This document shows, in pieces, positions 12,026 through 34,319 of a stretch of DNA of 64,000 nucleotides (positions are counted from its first letter, which is position 1; each line of letters opens with the position of its first letter). This stretch comes from Asterias amurensis (lineage: Eukaryota; Echinodermata; Asteroidea; Forcipulatida; Asteriidae), in contig NC_092648.1 in NCBI RefSeq assembly GCF_032118995.1, positions 15,466,450-15,530,449 on the forward strand, given 5' to 3'. The notes beneath the pieces are model-generated. The model did not search any database and had not been told where the DNA came from. It was given only the letters and a program-made list of their open reading frames with translations. The translations under genes and the position numbers were made by a program.

Positions 12026-13257
12026 AAAAACTGAGTCTTCCGCCTCAATCTCATATTTTGGTATAATGATATAGCTTTAAAAAAATGTTCATTAAATTCC
12101 GGTTTAGTTCCTTTGAAGGTCAACTGTTCCCCTTTCTTATGAATTTATAACGAAGACAGATAATGGCTCATCTTGTGAGCCAAAACATGGAGATGAACCC
12201 GTCAGTAATAATCCTCAATTAATTTATAATGAATGGGCAGGGACGATTTCATCCTTGTGCTGGGCCTTTAACTCTCACTTCATGATACAAAAGTGAACTA
12301 ATTGGGAATGTTGTATTGCGGGCATCGTCGCGTACCTCCCTCATAGTGACCGTAATGCTCCCCCGAGTGTCAACATTTCCGTCATTGTCATTATACCCCA
12401 CCATCGTCCCTGTCACCCTGACGTCACCCTGGTGACCATTCACCACCATCACCACTCCCAATATTGATCATCACCAAGACCACACCCCTTGATTTGTTCC
12501 CACCAGTATTTCTTAATAGCGGTTACAACCCCACACTTTCCTTTGCACTGTAACTTTACTCAGCTCTATTAAAAAAAATGAGCAGTTCCGAATTAAACGT
12601 CTGGTCATTGTGTTCGGTACATTTACATGTTCTTTTATTACCTCATACAAATAAAAACAATTAGCTATCTGGTGAATCCATGAATGATATGAATACATTA
12701 AACAAAATCTATAAAACGCATTTACTTTAATCACACACTGTGGCCAAGGACCATTTAAACACAGCTAGTTTGAAATTAATACCATTTGAAAACAATAATC
12801 TACAAAAATACTCTACTAAAATATACATACTTTTCAAGGTTAAAATTAATAGATTCGTTGCATATAAAGAAATGAAACAAATAAAAAAAACTCCTGGGGA
12901 TTGTTGTTTTGTGCAATCAAAACTTCTGCTAGGTCAAACACTACAGACAGCCATATGCATAGGGAGTGGTTCAGTTCAACATTTTTATTTTCGATGTATT
13001 TTTGTATAAATGGTAAATTTTTAGTGTGTATTTTTATAAAACATATTTTTAGACACGCAAAACCAAGACGCATTTCACTGTACAATGTTATATTTTTGCA
13101 AGTGACAATAAAATATTAATAATAATAATAATAATATTCGATGAACCTTATGTAATTCACAATCATTTACTGTGCAGGATAACCATTATTTGCATAATTG
13201 TATTTCCTATAACTTTTGTCTTGACCCGAACAATTTTAAATGGGTTATGTGTACTTA

Positions 13258-13655
13258 TGTCTACGGAAGCGTATAAGTTTGGATTTATCGTGTACGTATA
13301 CGATAAGTTATCATGTACGTATTATCGTGTACGTACACGATAAGTTTTGATTTATCATGTATGTATATGATAAATTGTCAGGTACGTACACGATAAGTTT
13401 GGATTTATCGTGTACGTATGTAATAAGTTATCAAGTACGTACACGATAAGTTTGGATTTATCATGTACGTATATGATAAGTTATCATGTACGTACACGAT
13501 AAGTTTGGATGTATCATGCACGTATATGATAAGTTATCGTGTATGTACACGATAAGTTTGGATTTATCATGTACGTACATGATAAGTTATCGTGTATGTA
13601 CATGATACGGGATTACAAAATTATTCATGTGGCGGCAATATGCTTCCGTATTACG
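13258..13655. repeat. 53-bp minisatellite of nested palindromes
   Basis: The landmark GATAAGTTTGGAT or a close variant falls at 13339, 13392, 13445, 13498 and 13551, an exact 53-bp period, with a less regular unit before. Each unit holds two palindromes of the type TTATCGTGTACGTACACGATAA, some reading TCATGTACGTATATGA. The array is bracketed by TACGGAAGCGTAT on the left and ATATGCTTCCGTA on the right, which are inverted to each other, so it may be the inside of a small transposon. It lies about 0.2 kb downstream of the gene A stop. Confidence 0.85.
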
Positions 13656-13883
13656 TCCGATGAATTAAAACAAATAAATAATACATACATTTTTAATTTT
13701 AAGGAATGACTTGGTAATTAAAAATGTGTATGTTTTGTCTCTGTGATATCTCCCTTCGCTCTTTTAGCTCTCCACAGGACAGAAATGACCCTAACCCTTG
13801 CTTAAAATGTTTTTGTTTTTAAGCCATTAAACAGAATAAGTTTTGTGTCCTATATTCAAGTTAGTTACGTTTGTGAGACTTAA

Positions 13884-16128
<2,245 letters not shown>

Positions 16129-16316
16129 TCTGTATTATAAGTCGAAGAAGGCTCTAAATTCCTGGATAAAATACTCCTTAAATTTTCAACAGGTGTCCAA
16201 CACCACGAGTGATTGCTTTAAAAATGAGCTGATATTGTGTTGGTGTATCTTATATGCAAAATATAATGGTACACGTCCCTCTTGTTTACGTCTTTGACAG
16301 ATGATGTGGTTCAGTA

Positions 16317-16345
16317 CACGTGGAACTTGAGGAGTATATACACTT
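16317..16345 (-). promoter_or_regulatory. gene A core promoter: TATATA box and E-box
   Basis: On the minus strand GTGTATATACTCC (about 16333-16345) lies some 200 bp upstream of the gene A ATG, matching the TATA-to-ATG distance of genes B and C. A CACGTG E-box is at 16317-16322, downstream of the TATA box in the direction of transcription. The diverged copy of this stretch at 22.40-22.45 kb has lost the TATA motif. Confidence 0.5.
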
Positions 16346-16999
16346 CGTAATTTATTCATAATGCGACTGAAGAAGAACCAATCAGCTTACACGCGTAACA
16401 TTTACTTGGCAACCGCTGGGAAAACATTGGCCCCGATTGGGCAAAATCCTGTGACGGTTGATTATATTATGCTAATTTATTACAGAGTATTGGTTTTGTT
16501 AATTGGTCACAATACTTCCGCGTTGGTTCCACCACCATGCCAAGAAATCACTGGGAGGCAACAACAAAATACACGTGGTTGTTAATTATTTTTTAAATGT
16601 TTGTTTGATATTATTCCAGCCTCAGTTTTGTTATATTTTGTTTCGGATGAGGGACAACATGATAGTTTCCCCTTTCTTCGTCCGCCATGTTTATGTTCAC
16701 ACAATTAAAAAGTTGCACTATTATCATTCGGCCGTCCATGCCTACCAGTGCGGGTTGTTTATCAAATGAAAGATGTATACCTCCACGTTCGTTCTAAATC
16801 ATACCATGCCACTTTTAAATACACATTTAATAAAACATTAAACTCGTTTTGAATAAAGATTTGCTTGGGGGGGGGGGGGGTAGCAGAATAATTCTCAGAG
16901 ATGTTTAATTTTATGATTTTTGTAAAGTGATGTATCTATTGTATTCATTATGTTTTGTAGTGAAGCCTAACAAAGGTCTTAAGAAACTCCCTGGTCTAA

Positions 17000-18068
17000 A
17001 TTGTCACTGATTCCGGATCTCGTGGGGGCCTGTCCCCTTTATGGGTCAGTATTGACCCGGAATCGTTGTGAGAAACATACTTGGTCAAACTCACGCAGAG
17101 TCCGATTGTAAAACCCATGTTGTGGTCAGTCTGACCCAGGAATAGGTCATGCCTCCAGGGCCCCATATAGTCTTGGTCAGTTTTGACCCAGGAGTGTTCA
17201 GAGGGGGTATTTTTTTAATCCAGTCAATCGGTAATCTCTTTCTGAGAGAGTGTATGCATGCTACCAACAATCTTTGTATGAACTTTTGTAGTTTTTGTAT
17301 TATGATCGATGCAATTAAAATATCATTTCGAAGGGACACCTGTTCAGTAATGAATAACAATACTAAACATTTTAAATCCAATAATCTGTGTCTGATAAAT
17401 CAACAACTATGAAAGGAAAAACAAAATAATTTCCGAGGTACAATTTGAATGTTTCTTCTTGAAAAATATGTACACGTTTATTAATGTCACTACAACTCAG
17501 CTAATTTGTGCACACAATATTGCAATACAAAATGGTCTAAATTAAACATACTTCTTAAATTTTATGAAAAACATTAAGTGTTTAAAATCCTTTTCCCCTT
17601 TCCGATAAATTTGTTATGATAAAATCATTTTTGTAAAAATATTTTAAGTACCCTATCAGGTATGATAAAGTCATAAAGTAAAACAGTATTTGTACATTAT
17701 TTTATTTCGTTAATATTAATATAAACGTGGTCAATACCTTAAAGGTGAGTCTCTTTTTAATGTCTGTATGCAGCTTGTGTAAGGTTTCATTTGTACCATC
17801 CCTTTATTTCTGTGTCTGTACACTCCATAACTTGTCTCTCTAAAAAAAAAATAGGGGTAAAAACGTTCAGAGCCAACAATTTTTTTCTTAGTTTTCAAAC
17901 ATTATATTATTAAAATATAAATTTCGCAAAATGCTGTACACAAATCAACAGTGAACATAAATTCACAAGATTAATCCTTCAAACGGGCACAATTCAGACA
18001 TCAAAAATAAATATTAAACCACAAGAAAAACTCACTGGGTAAAATTTGTAATGATTTGGGGACTGTTC
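17000..18068. other. noncoding duplicated spacer between genes A and B
   Basis: No gene was seen. The stretch is the paralogue of 23.48-24.50 kb, and similarity remains clear despite no apparent coding frame. Its most striking part is GGGGGCCTGTCCCC with repeated TGACCCGG / TGACCCAGGA motifs at 17020-17200. Confidence 0.4.
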
Positions 18069-18465
18069 AAGGCACTGGACACTATTGGTATAATTACTCT
18101 ATAATTATAATAATAGCTAGAATACAAACTTTCTTGGTAACAAGCAATGGAAAGCTGTTGATAGTATAAAACATTGTGAGAAACGGCCCCCCCCCCCCGA
18201 AGTAACATAGTTTTCGAGAAAGAAGTTCCACGAATTTGATTTCGAGACCTCAGAATTATATTTTGAGGTCCCGAAATCAAGCATCTGAAAGCCCACAACT
18301 TTGTGTGACAAGGGTGTTTTTTCTTCGACTATTATCTCACAACTTCGACCACCAATTGAGTTGAGCTCAAATTGTTACAGGTTGTTAATTAGTTTGTGCA
18401 TAACATGTTGAGATACACCAAGTGAGAAGACTGGTCTTTGACAATTACCAAAGGTGTCCAGTGTT
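18069..18465 (+). mobile_element. MITE family 1 copy
   Basis: The left end is CAAGGCACTGGACACTATTGG and the right end is GGTGTCCAGTG. The internal GAGACCTCAGAATT and TTTTGAGGTCCCGAAATC inverted pair is present. It carries a C10 run where other copies read GGCTCCCTCTGAAG. It occurs only in duplication block 1, so it probably inserted after the duplication. Confidence 0.85.
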
Positions 18466-19120
18466 TTTCAGTCCCAAATCATTAATTATAAGTATAACAA
18501 TCATATACTTTCTGTCACAAATTTTGAATTAGCTTTGCTCGCTTTTGGATGGAAAAAGGAATGTAAACATTCTGTTCGTTTAAGCTACAATACATGCAAG
18601 TACAAAATAAACATGGGCCCCTATCCAACAACATTTTCAAATTTAACATTTGCATAAAATACATTTCCAAGTATATGTGTACAAAAAACTCCATGGGTTT
18701 AAGATACCCCCCCCCCCCTGCATTTCACCACAAATTCTTAAAAAAACAAAATATGTATTGGTGGAATTGATGAAGGCACTCTTCGTATAGTTTGACTGTA
18801 AGCATTTCCTTACACACACGAAAGTCTTTTTGGTCATGAGCGTATAAACTTCGAAAGACAGATGTCTCCCACGAGTCTTTATTTGGAAATTCTATGATTC
18901 CTGCTGTTTCTCGATGTCAAAACGATCTGAGAAACGTAATTAGTTATATGAACTCAAACTTCTCACAAGTGTTCGTGATTCCATCCTCACCGTCAGTCTA
19001 AAAACTATAGAGTTGAATCCAACACTTGCATGAGTTCGGTGAGTGAATACACTTTGAAAGTGTTGAGTCCAGCATTTTATATGTTAACTCCAGCATTTTA
19101 AAGTATTCAGTAAACAATTT

Positions 19121-19504
19121 AAAGACACTGGACACTATTGGTAATTGTCAAAGACCAGTCTTCTCACTTGGTGTATCTCAACATATGCATAAAATAACAA
19201 ACCTGTGAAAATTTGAGCTCAATTGGTCGTCTGAGTTGCGAGATAATAATGAAAGAAAAAACACCCTTGTCACACGAAGTTGTGTGCTTTCAGATGCTTG
19301 ATTTCGAGACCTCAAATTCTAAACTGGAGGTCTCAAAATCAAATTCGTTGAAAATTACTTCTTTCTCGAAAACTACGTTACTTCAGAGGGAGCCGTTTCT
19401 CACAATGTTTTATACTATCAACCTTTTCCCATTACTCGTTACAAAATAAGTCTTTTTGCTAATAATTATTTTGAGTATTTACCAATAGTGTCCACTGCCT
19501 TTAA
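19121..19504 (-). mobile_element. MITE family 1 copy nested in the 19012-19908 transposon
   Basis: A full-length copy reading in reverse. The ends are GACACTGGACACTATTGGTAA and TTACCAATAGTGTCCACTGCC, with TTTAA just outside both, consistent with a TTAA target. It shows the internal GAGACCTCAAATTC and GGAGGTCTCAAAATC pair. Confidence 0.9.
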
Positions 19505-19689
19505 GTGCCAGTTGAACGTTTAAAAAGCTCAGCCAACAATTCCATGGAAATGTTGAAATAACACTTGGGAAATGTTGAAATACCACTTAAATTGTCGAAT
19601 TAACCTTTTTTGCGTTGGATCAAAAATTGAAAATGCTAGATTGTACAAACAAAACGCTGGATTTAACACTTTTAATGTGTCGTCACTCA

Positions 19690-19867
19690 AGGTTTTAGCC
19701 AGGATTTGGTAAAAGGGTGTCCAAATTTGCTGGAAATTTTAAAACTGTGTGTCCAAATTGTTCTTTTACAATAATTGTACATGTAAATGACAGATGAAAC
19801 AGGGTGTCCAAATTAAAACAGGGTCACTCCAAAAGACACCCAGACACCCCTCTGGCTAACACTATAA
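19690..19867. mobile_element. 178-bp insert flanked by a 12-bp direct repeat
   Basis: TGTCGTCACTCA occurs at 19678-19689 and again at 19868-19879, a plausible target-site duplication. The insert interrupts the right terminal repeat of the surrounding transposon. Its ends, GGTTTTAGCCAGGATTT and CCTCTGGCTAACACT, are partly inverted to each other, and it repeats GGGTGTCCAAATT inside. Family unknown. Confidence 0.6.
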
Positions 19868-19872
19868 TGTCG

Positions 19873-21786
19873 TCACTCACCGAACTCATGCAAGTGTTGG
19901 ATTAAACTCTTTTCGTTTGGATTGTAACGCCAATTTGCGTACATGTACTCTTGGACCATCTTCCCTAAGACGCTAACTGCTTCGTAGATGCCTTCTCCGT
20001 TTGGAGCACACGTTCCTTGGATGTGCCAGGGATGTCCAGATAGATGATGAAGTTTTAAAGCTTGTGCTATGTCAGACGGTCCAAGGGAACCTGATTGGTG
20101 AAGGGAAAAACAACAAACCATTATTAAGAACACTTATTGTGTAAAGACAGCAAAGTTTACAAAGATTGTAATATTTTTGAACAGTTTACAAAATGCACAG
20201 CATCGCTTCGACCCTCATGAAATTGGAAAATATCGGGGGAGAATTGAAGAGTATTCAACTATTGTGCATCATGAATTGGGCACTCGTGTTTATGAGGGGG
20301 AAAAGAGTCACAATAAATGTGCATTTTGTTATAACTATAAAATATCTATTCTTTAAACAAAATTATCTTTCAACAAGTAAACAAGTATTGAGTCAATCTT
20401 ATTTTCTTTGTTTCCCCCTAATAATTACCTAAAAAGTAACAAACTAACAATTGTATATCCGTTCAAACTGTATGTTGAATATATAAAGCTATACTCCTGT
20501 TGGACCATGGAGGTAGGAACCAACTTTTAGAGGATGGGATAAATAAGCGGGTACATTTACTGGGTAAGTCTTGCTTGTTGGCGAGGACGACTACGGGTAC
20601 TGTGGAGGGGAGCTCTGGGTTATTGAGAATACCGAAGAGTTCGTCTCTTGATTCGGATAAACGTGCCTTATCACTGCTGTCGACTACATAGATCAGACCT
20701 GAAGATCATCAAGAAAAGAAGGGAAAACAATTTTATTTTTTTGAGTGGGGGGGGGGGGTTCAATTGTTCAACTTAAAAGTTACGAAAGTGGGCCTACATT
20801 TATTATTAATTTCCTTTTTTTGTTGTTGTTTGATGTTGAGTTATTACCCCCATTCACTGCATGAAGTCACTGGACTCAAAACAAACTTTTAGCCCCCTTC
20901 TTTTTCATGTTTCGTTATATTCTCGAAAAAGGTGATAAATTTTAACGACCTCGGACCATTTGTTTAAAATTTAAATAGTCCAACCGGTTGTCTTTAAAAT
21001 GTGTCTGCCAATCATTTGTTGGGGGAGGGGGTTAAGTAAATAAAGAGACTTTACCCTGGGTGCCTTGATAGGATAAATCCCTCCACATTTGCCGTACTTT
21101 CTGCTGACCGCCTACGTCCCACACTGTGAAGGTAAGTCCAGGCATTGGGGAAACCGTCTCTACGTTGAAACCTATCGTAGGGATGCTACTCATATTCAGC
21201 TTCAGCTTGTACAAAATTGTGGTCTTTCCTGATGGTGAAAAAGGGGGAAAATCTTCAATTGAAACTTTTGGATAGGGTCGTTTCTTACACTTCTGCATGC
21301 TCACTGCATTGTGTTCCTACGGAATAAAAATTGATATGGTGACGATTTAAAACTTTTTGCAATTTCAGACGGTCCAATTGGGAAGCGGTTGTGGTAAAAA
21401 AAAACGCATAATTTTTTTTTAATACACTTATTGTGAAGTCAGCAAAGTTTCCGATGATTGTTGTAATGTTTTTTTAACAGTTTACAAAATTCACAGCACC
21501 GCTTTGACCCTCATGAAATTGGAAAATCTTGACATGTAGATTAAGTGGCACGGGGTACATTGTGACTCTTTCATTTTCTGAGGACAAAACAAAATTAGTG
21601 TCTTTCCCATGGAAACGATCTGTTGCTCTGAAAAACTGATAAAATAATCGGGGGAAAAAAATGATTGAATCATACAACTAGTACATTCATACCTGCATCA
21701 TCGAGTCCCAGCATAAGTATATGGCTACCAGGACCGTAAGCCAGCTCGCTAAGCGCACTCGTCAACTTTGAAGACCATAGTCCCAT
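19873..21786 (-). CDS. Arf-family small GTPase, gene B (four exons, divergent)
   Basis: Minus-strand exons are 21786-21693, 21228-21055, 20698-20561 and 20090-19873, encoding 207 residues with the same three phase-1 introns as A and C. N terminus MGLWSSKLT (myristoylation site), WDVGGQQK and NKQD are intact and the frame is open throughout. Differences from gene C: the P-loop reads GLDDAGKT (Asp30 for Ala, a position equivalent to Ras Gly13); two residues are missing just before [16 protein letters not shown] has become MWRDLSYQG; and the C terminus is about 14 residues longer. The last 11 residues ([11 protein letters not shown]) and the stop are read from a transposon terminal repeat. Exon 3 differs from C at about 6 of 46 residues. 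It may be a functional neo-paralogue or a gene losing Arf activity. Confidence 0.85.
21357..21525 (-). pseudogene. relic of the intron 3/exon 4 junction inside intron 1 of gene B
   Basis: TTTCAGACGGTCCA at 21363-21376 resembles the start of exon 4 (GTCAGACGGTCCA), and the following ~150 bp (ACACTTATTGTGAAGTCAGC..., TTTACAAAATTCACAGCACCGC) matches the 3' part of intron 3 of gene B at 20090-20225. The order is exon-4-like then intron-3-like, as at the real junction. The matching relic in gene C is at 27737-27890. Confidence 0.7.
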
Positions 21787-21980
21787 CTTTAGGTCTATAC
21801 GGGACTCACTTTCTTTTGAAAAAAATACAAGATTTTATTGTTTTATCCAAGCAGTTATCTTAACCAAAAAGTGTGCAGAATTACTTGTTTCCCCCACTCT
21901 GTGTTTATTGCGAGCTCCAGTTTAGTAGTAAAGAATAACCATCGAGGAAAAATGAATAACCATGTGCTCGATGAGATCGC

Positions 21981-21988
21981 CTTTTATA
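21981..21988 (-). promoter_or_regulatory. gene B TATA box
   Basis: On the minus strand this reads TATAAAAG within GGTATAAAAGGCGATC, 195 bp upstream of the gene B ATG. The surrounding ~100 bp is nearly identical to the gene C promoter at 28320-28410. Confidence 0.7.
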
Positions 21989-22969
21989 CCACCAAGTTGT
22001 GGTGTGTGTTTTGGTACGTGGACGAATCCAGTCTTCACTTTTGTCAACTCCCCGTTTGTAATACTTTTGCTGATGACCAAAGCGTCAATCACTCCACATT
22101 GAAACCTCTATCACGATCAGCCGGCCTTGTAAACATAATAATTAATAACACTTTTAACTAAAAACGGAACCCTTTTTATAAAGCTGAATATTGTGACATT
22201 GATTTAAATCACATTTGCTGTTTGATGCTCCCAGTATTCTACTAGTACTATAAAAGTGGTTTCTTTTGTGCGAGTATGGTTAGACTACGTAAAGAAACCC
22301 CTTTAGTAGTATCCATGAGGAAGTACTTTTTAAAATGAGGTGTATCTTTTATGCAAAAAATAATGAAACACGTTCCCCTTGTTTAGTCTTTGACGTATGA
22401 TGTGGTTCAGTACACGTGGAATCTGAGGAGTAAACACTTCGTAATTTATTCATAACGCGACTGAAAAAGAACCAATCAGCTTATACGCTTAAAATTTACT
22501 TGGCAAGCTGGGAAAACATTGCCCCCGATTGGGCAATATCTTGTGACGGTTGGCGATCACAAAGTCTTGGTTTTGTTATTGATCTCAATACTTTCACGTT
22601 GGTTTCACCATCATGCCACAATCACAACACAGGGAGGCTAAAAAATACTACACGTATAATGGTTAACTATTATTTTGAAATGTTTGTTTGAAAACCTAGA
22701 GTGTAGGCTATCATGATAATTCTTACCGAACCATACATGCATATATGCAATACCAAGTATGGATAGACCGATTGATGCTCATACCAGACTGTTTTATATT
22801 TCAGCCTCAGTCTGGTTATACATTGTCTTTGATGAGAGAAACAAATATGGCTGCTCCTTTCTTGGCCACAATTTCTGTTTTATTCCTGTGTTTTCCAATG
22901 CATTACCTCCACGTTCAACACGTTTGGTTCCAAATCATGCCACGTTCCTTTTAAATAAAATACGGAATC

Positions 22970-23296
22970 TCAACATATGCATAAAATAACAAACCTGTGA
23001 AAATTTGAGCTCAATCGGTCGTTGAAGTTGCGAGATAATAATGAAAGAAAAAACACCCTTGTCACACGAAGTTGTGTGCTTTCTGATGCTTGATTTCGAG
23101 ACCTCAAATTCTAAACCTGCAGGGTCTCGAAATCAAATTCGTGGAAAATTACTTCTTTCTCGAAAACTATGTTACTTCAGAGGGAGCCGTTTCTCACAAT
23201 GTTTTATACTATCAACAGCTCCCCATTCATCGTAACCAAGTAGGTTTTATGCTAATAGTTATTTTGAGTAATTGCCAATAGTGTCCACTGCCTTTA
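22970..23296 (-). mobile_element. MITE family 1 copy, truncated at one end
   Basis: It begins inside the family body (CTCAACATATGCATAAAATAA) and ends with a good terminus CCAATAGTGTCCACTGCC followed by TTTAA. It is found only in duplication block 2. Confidence 0.85.
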
Positions 23297-23299
23297 AAC

Positions 23300-24920
23300 A
23301 AAGATTATGATTTGGTAGTTTTTGTTTTGGGTAGCACAATAATTCTCAGATATAAATGGTTAATTTTATAGTATTTTTTATTAGTGATAATTTATTTTTT
23401 ATTTATTCATCAATTTTATTTAAAACAAAAACAAAATTGCAGTAAGTCTTTACACCATGAAAAGTCCCTCTTCAGAATTTTCCCTGATTCTGGATCCCGT
23501 GGGGGCCTGTCCCCTCTCTGGGTCAATATGACCCGAAATCTGTGTCGATGACTCAGAAATGGATCAAACTTGAGCAAATTTCGATTGTAAAAAACATGAC
23601 CAAGAAACAGGTCATGCCACGGGCCCCATAACGTTGGTCAGTTTTGACCCAGGAGTGTTCAGAGAATGTATTATTTTGTCTCCTTTTATTATTCAGTCAG
23701 TTATCTCTTTCTACATTTTCTAAGAGAGTGTTAATTATGCTACCAAAAATCTTTGTATCAACTTTTGTAGTTGTTGTTGTACGACCGATGCAATTTAATA
23801 TCATTTCGAAGGGACACATGTTCATAATTATGAGTAACTACCGAACATTTTAATTCCAATATAGGGCCTACTGTGTCTAATGAATAAAAACTTTGAACGG
23901 ACAACAAAATAACTTCCGAGGTACAATGAATGTTTCTTCTTGAAAAATATATACACATTTATTAACTTCATCACAACTCAGCTAATTTGTGCAAACACTT
24001 GCAACACAAAATGGTCTAATTAAACATACTTCTTAAATTTTATGAAAGACATCAAGGCTTTGTTATTCTGAAAGTCTACTTTTTTCCCCCCTTTCCGATT
24101 TGTTAGGATGGAGTAAATTATTTTGTATAATTTAGGGACCATCAAGTATTGTAAAGTCACAATGCAATTTATAAGTAAGACAATATGTACATTATTTTAT
24201 TTCGTTAATATTAATATAATCGTGGGAATATCTTAAAGGTGAGTCTCTTTTTAATGTCTGTTGTATACGGCAAATGTTTTGTACCATCCCTTTATTTCTG
24301 TGTATACTCATAATGTGTCTCTCTAAAAATGATAGGGATAAAAAGCGTTCAGAGCCCACAGATGTTTTCTTCTAGTTTTCAAACAATATACATTATTAAA
24401 ATATAAATTTCTCAATACGCTGTACACAAATCAACAGTATAGATAATTTTTAAATTCACAAGATTATTCCTTCAAACGGGCACAACTTATACATCAAAAA
24501 CAAATATTAAACCACAAGAAAAACTTACTGGGTAAATTGAAAATGATTTGGGATAATTAGCCCCACAATTATACATGTACATTACAACAATTAACTTTAT
24601 GTCACACATTTTGAAAGTTTTCAAACATACATTTGCACAAAGTGCATCTCAAAGTATATATATACAAAATTCTCCATTGGTTTCAAGACCTCCCCCCCCC
24701 CCTCCGTCCGTTACACCAATGATTCTTAAATGATGAAGGCACTCTTTGTATACAGTTCGACCGGCAACATTTCCTTTGCACACATACAAATCTTTGTGGA
24801 ATATGCTTCAACCCACGAGTCTGTCATTTTGTTAGGCCTGCATGTTTCTGGATGTTCAAACATTTTGATAAACGCAATTATAATGAATTCATATACTTCT
24901 CACAACTGTTCGTGGTTCCA
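23300..24920. other. noncoding duplicated spacer between genes B and C
   Basis: Paralogue of 16.86-18.98 kb. No gene was seen. The GTGGGGGCCTGTCCCC stretch at about 23500 with flanking TGACCC repeats is kept in both copies. Confidence 0.4.
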
Positions 24921-24923
24921 TCC

Positions 24924-28144
<3,221 letters not shown>

Positions 28145-28340
28145 CTTTAGGTTTCTCTTGAATTACTTTCTTTTGAAAAAAGGATAAGATTTTATTGTTT
28201 TTATCCAAGCAGTTATCTTCCTTAAGCAAAGTGTGCAGAATTTAATGTTTCCCAAATCAGTGTTTATTGCGAGCTCTCTGCTGTAGTAGGAATAATAACC
28301 ATTGAGGAAAAATGAATAACCATGTGCTCGATGAGATCGC

Positions 28341-28348
28341 CTTTTATA
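28341..28348 (-). promoter_or_regulatory. gene C TATA box
   Basis: TATAAAAG on the minus strand, 197 bp upstream of the gene C ATG, in a region almost identical to the gene B promoter. Confidence 0.7.
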
Positions 28349-28583
28349 CCACCAAGTTGTGGTGTGTGTTTTGGTACGTGGACGAATCCAGCCTTCACTT
28401 TTGTCAACAACTAATCAGGGTAAAGTTACCGGGACTACCGGTTTGTAACACTTTGCTGATGACCAAAGCGTCAATCACTCCACGTTGGAACCCGCATCTA
28501 GCCCAGTAGCGATCAGCTGGCCTTGTAAACATAATTACTTATTCATATTGAGGATACCCCCAGCGATGCGTCATCCACGTCGT

Positions 28584-28650
28584 TGACGTCATGCATAATG
28601 CTATAAATAGATAAGGGAAAGGTCATTTTTCGTCCTTGTCCCGGAAGTGT
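28584..28650 (+). promoter_or_regulatory. RAB4 proximal promoter: CRE, TATA box, ETS site
   Basis: A full CRE palindrome TGACGTCA lies at 28584-28591, TATAAATAG at 28602-28610 and CCGGAAGT (ETS/GABP type) at 28641-28648, in that order and about 240-300 bp upstream of the RAB4 ATG. The arrangement is promoter-like, but the transcription start was not determined. The region is shared with divergent gene C. Confidence 0.5.
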
Positions 28651-28889
28651 ATTTTAAACACTTATACTTTATTCAATTGCTATCAATTGATACAATTAAA
28701 ACAATCAAAATAAACCAAATTGTGTGCCCACTTTTATTGTTGTAACTACGTTGTTTCTAAATTGTTATAAGTATTTCGATTGACTGGACTATTTTACATG
28801 CAATATTTGTACGCCATTTTGGAAAATTGACGGGCGTACGCAGTTGTGATAATCGACGTCGTCGTGTTGCCTTCCAAAAACACGATAAA

Positions 28890-34319
<5,430 letters not shown>

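Larger units (their letters stand above)
19012..19908. mobile_element. inverted-repeat transposon inserted in the last exon of Arf gene B
   Basis: The left terminal repeat starts near 19012 (GTTGAATCCAACACTTGCATG) and an inverted copy ends near 19908. They match over about 36 bp with about one mismatch, and similarity continues to about 65 bp if the nested insert at 19690-19867 is skipped. No transposase was seen. On its left flank, 18968-18990 matches the DNA around the gene C stop codon (24905-24930); on its right flank is gene B exon 4. It therefore split the end of the ancestral exon. It also holds a MITE family 1 copy. Confidence 0.8.
16230..22140. repeat. segmental duplication block 1 (contains Arf gene B)
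   Basis: This block aligns in order with 22340-28530. Shared landmarks: GATGTGGTTCAGTACACGTGG (16303 and 22401), GTGGGGGCCTGTCCCCT (17021 and 23500), CAACTCAGCTAATTTGTGC (about 17490 and 23975), ACATTATTTTATTTCGTTAA (about 17695 and 24192), the four Arf exons, and the TATA promoter region (about 21960-22060 and 28320-28410). It is a direct tandem duplication of about 6 kb. Later insertions differ: this block has MITE copies at 18069 and 19121 and a transposon at 19012. Confidence 0.85.

Noticed and set aside
19873-21786. Gene B as a plain pseudogene
   Set aside because: All four exons keep frame, splice sites and GTPase motifs; the changes are in-frame, so a divergent gene fits better.
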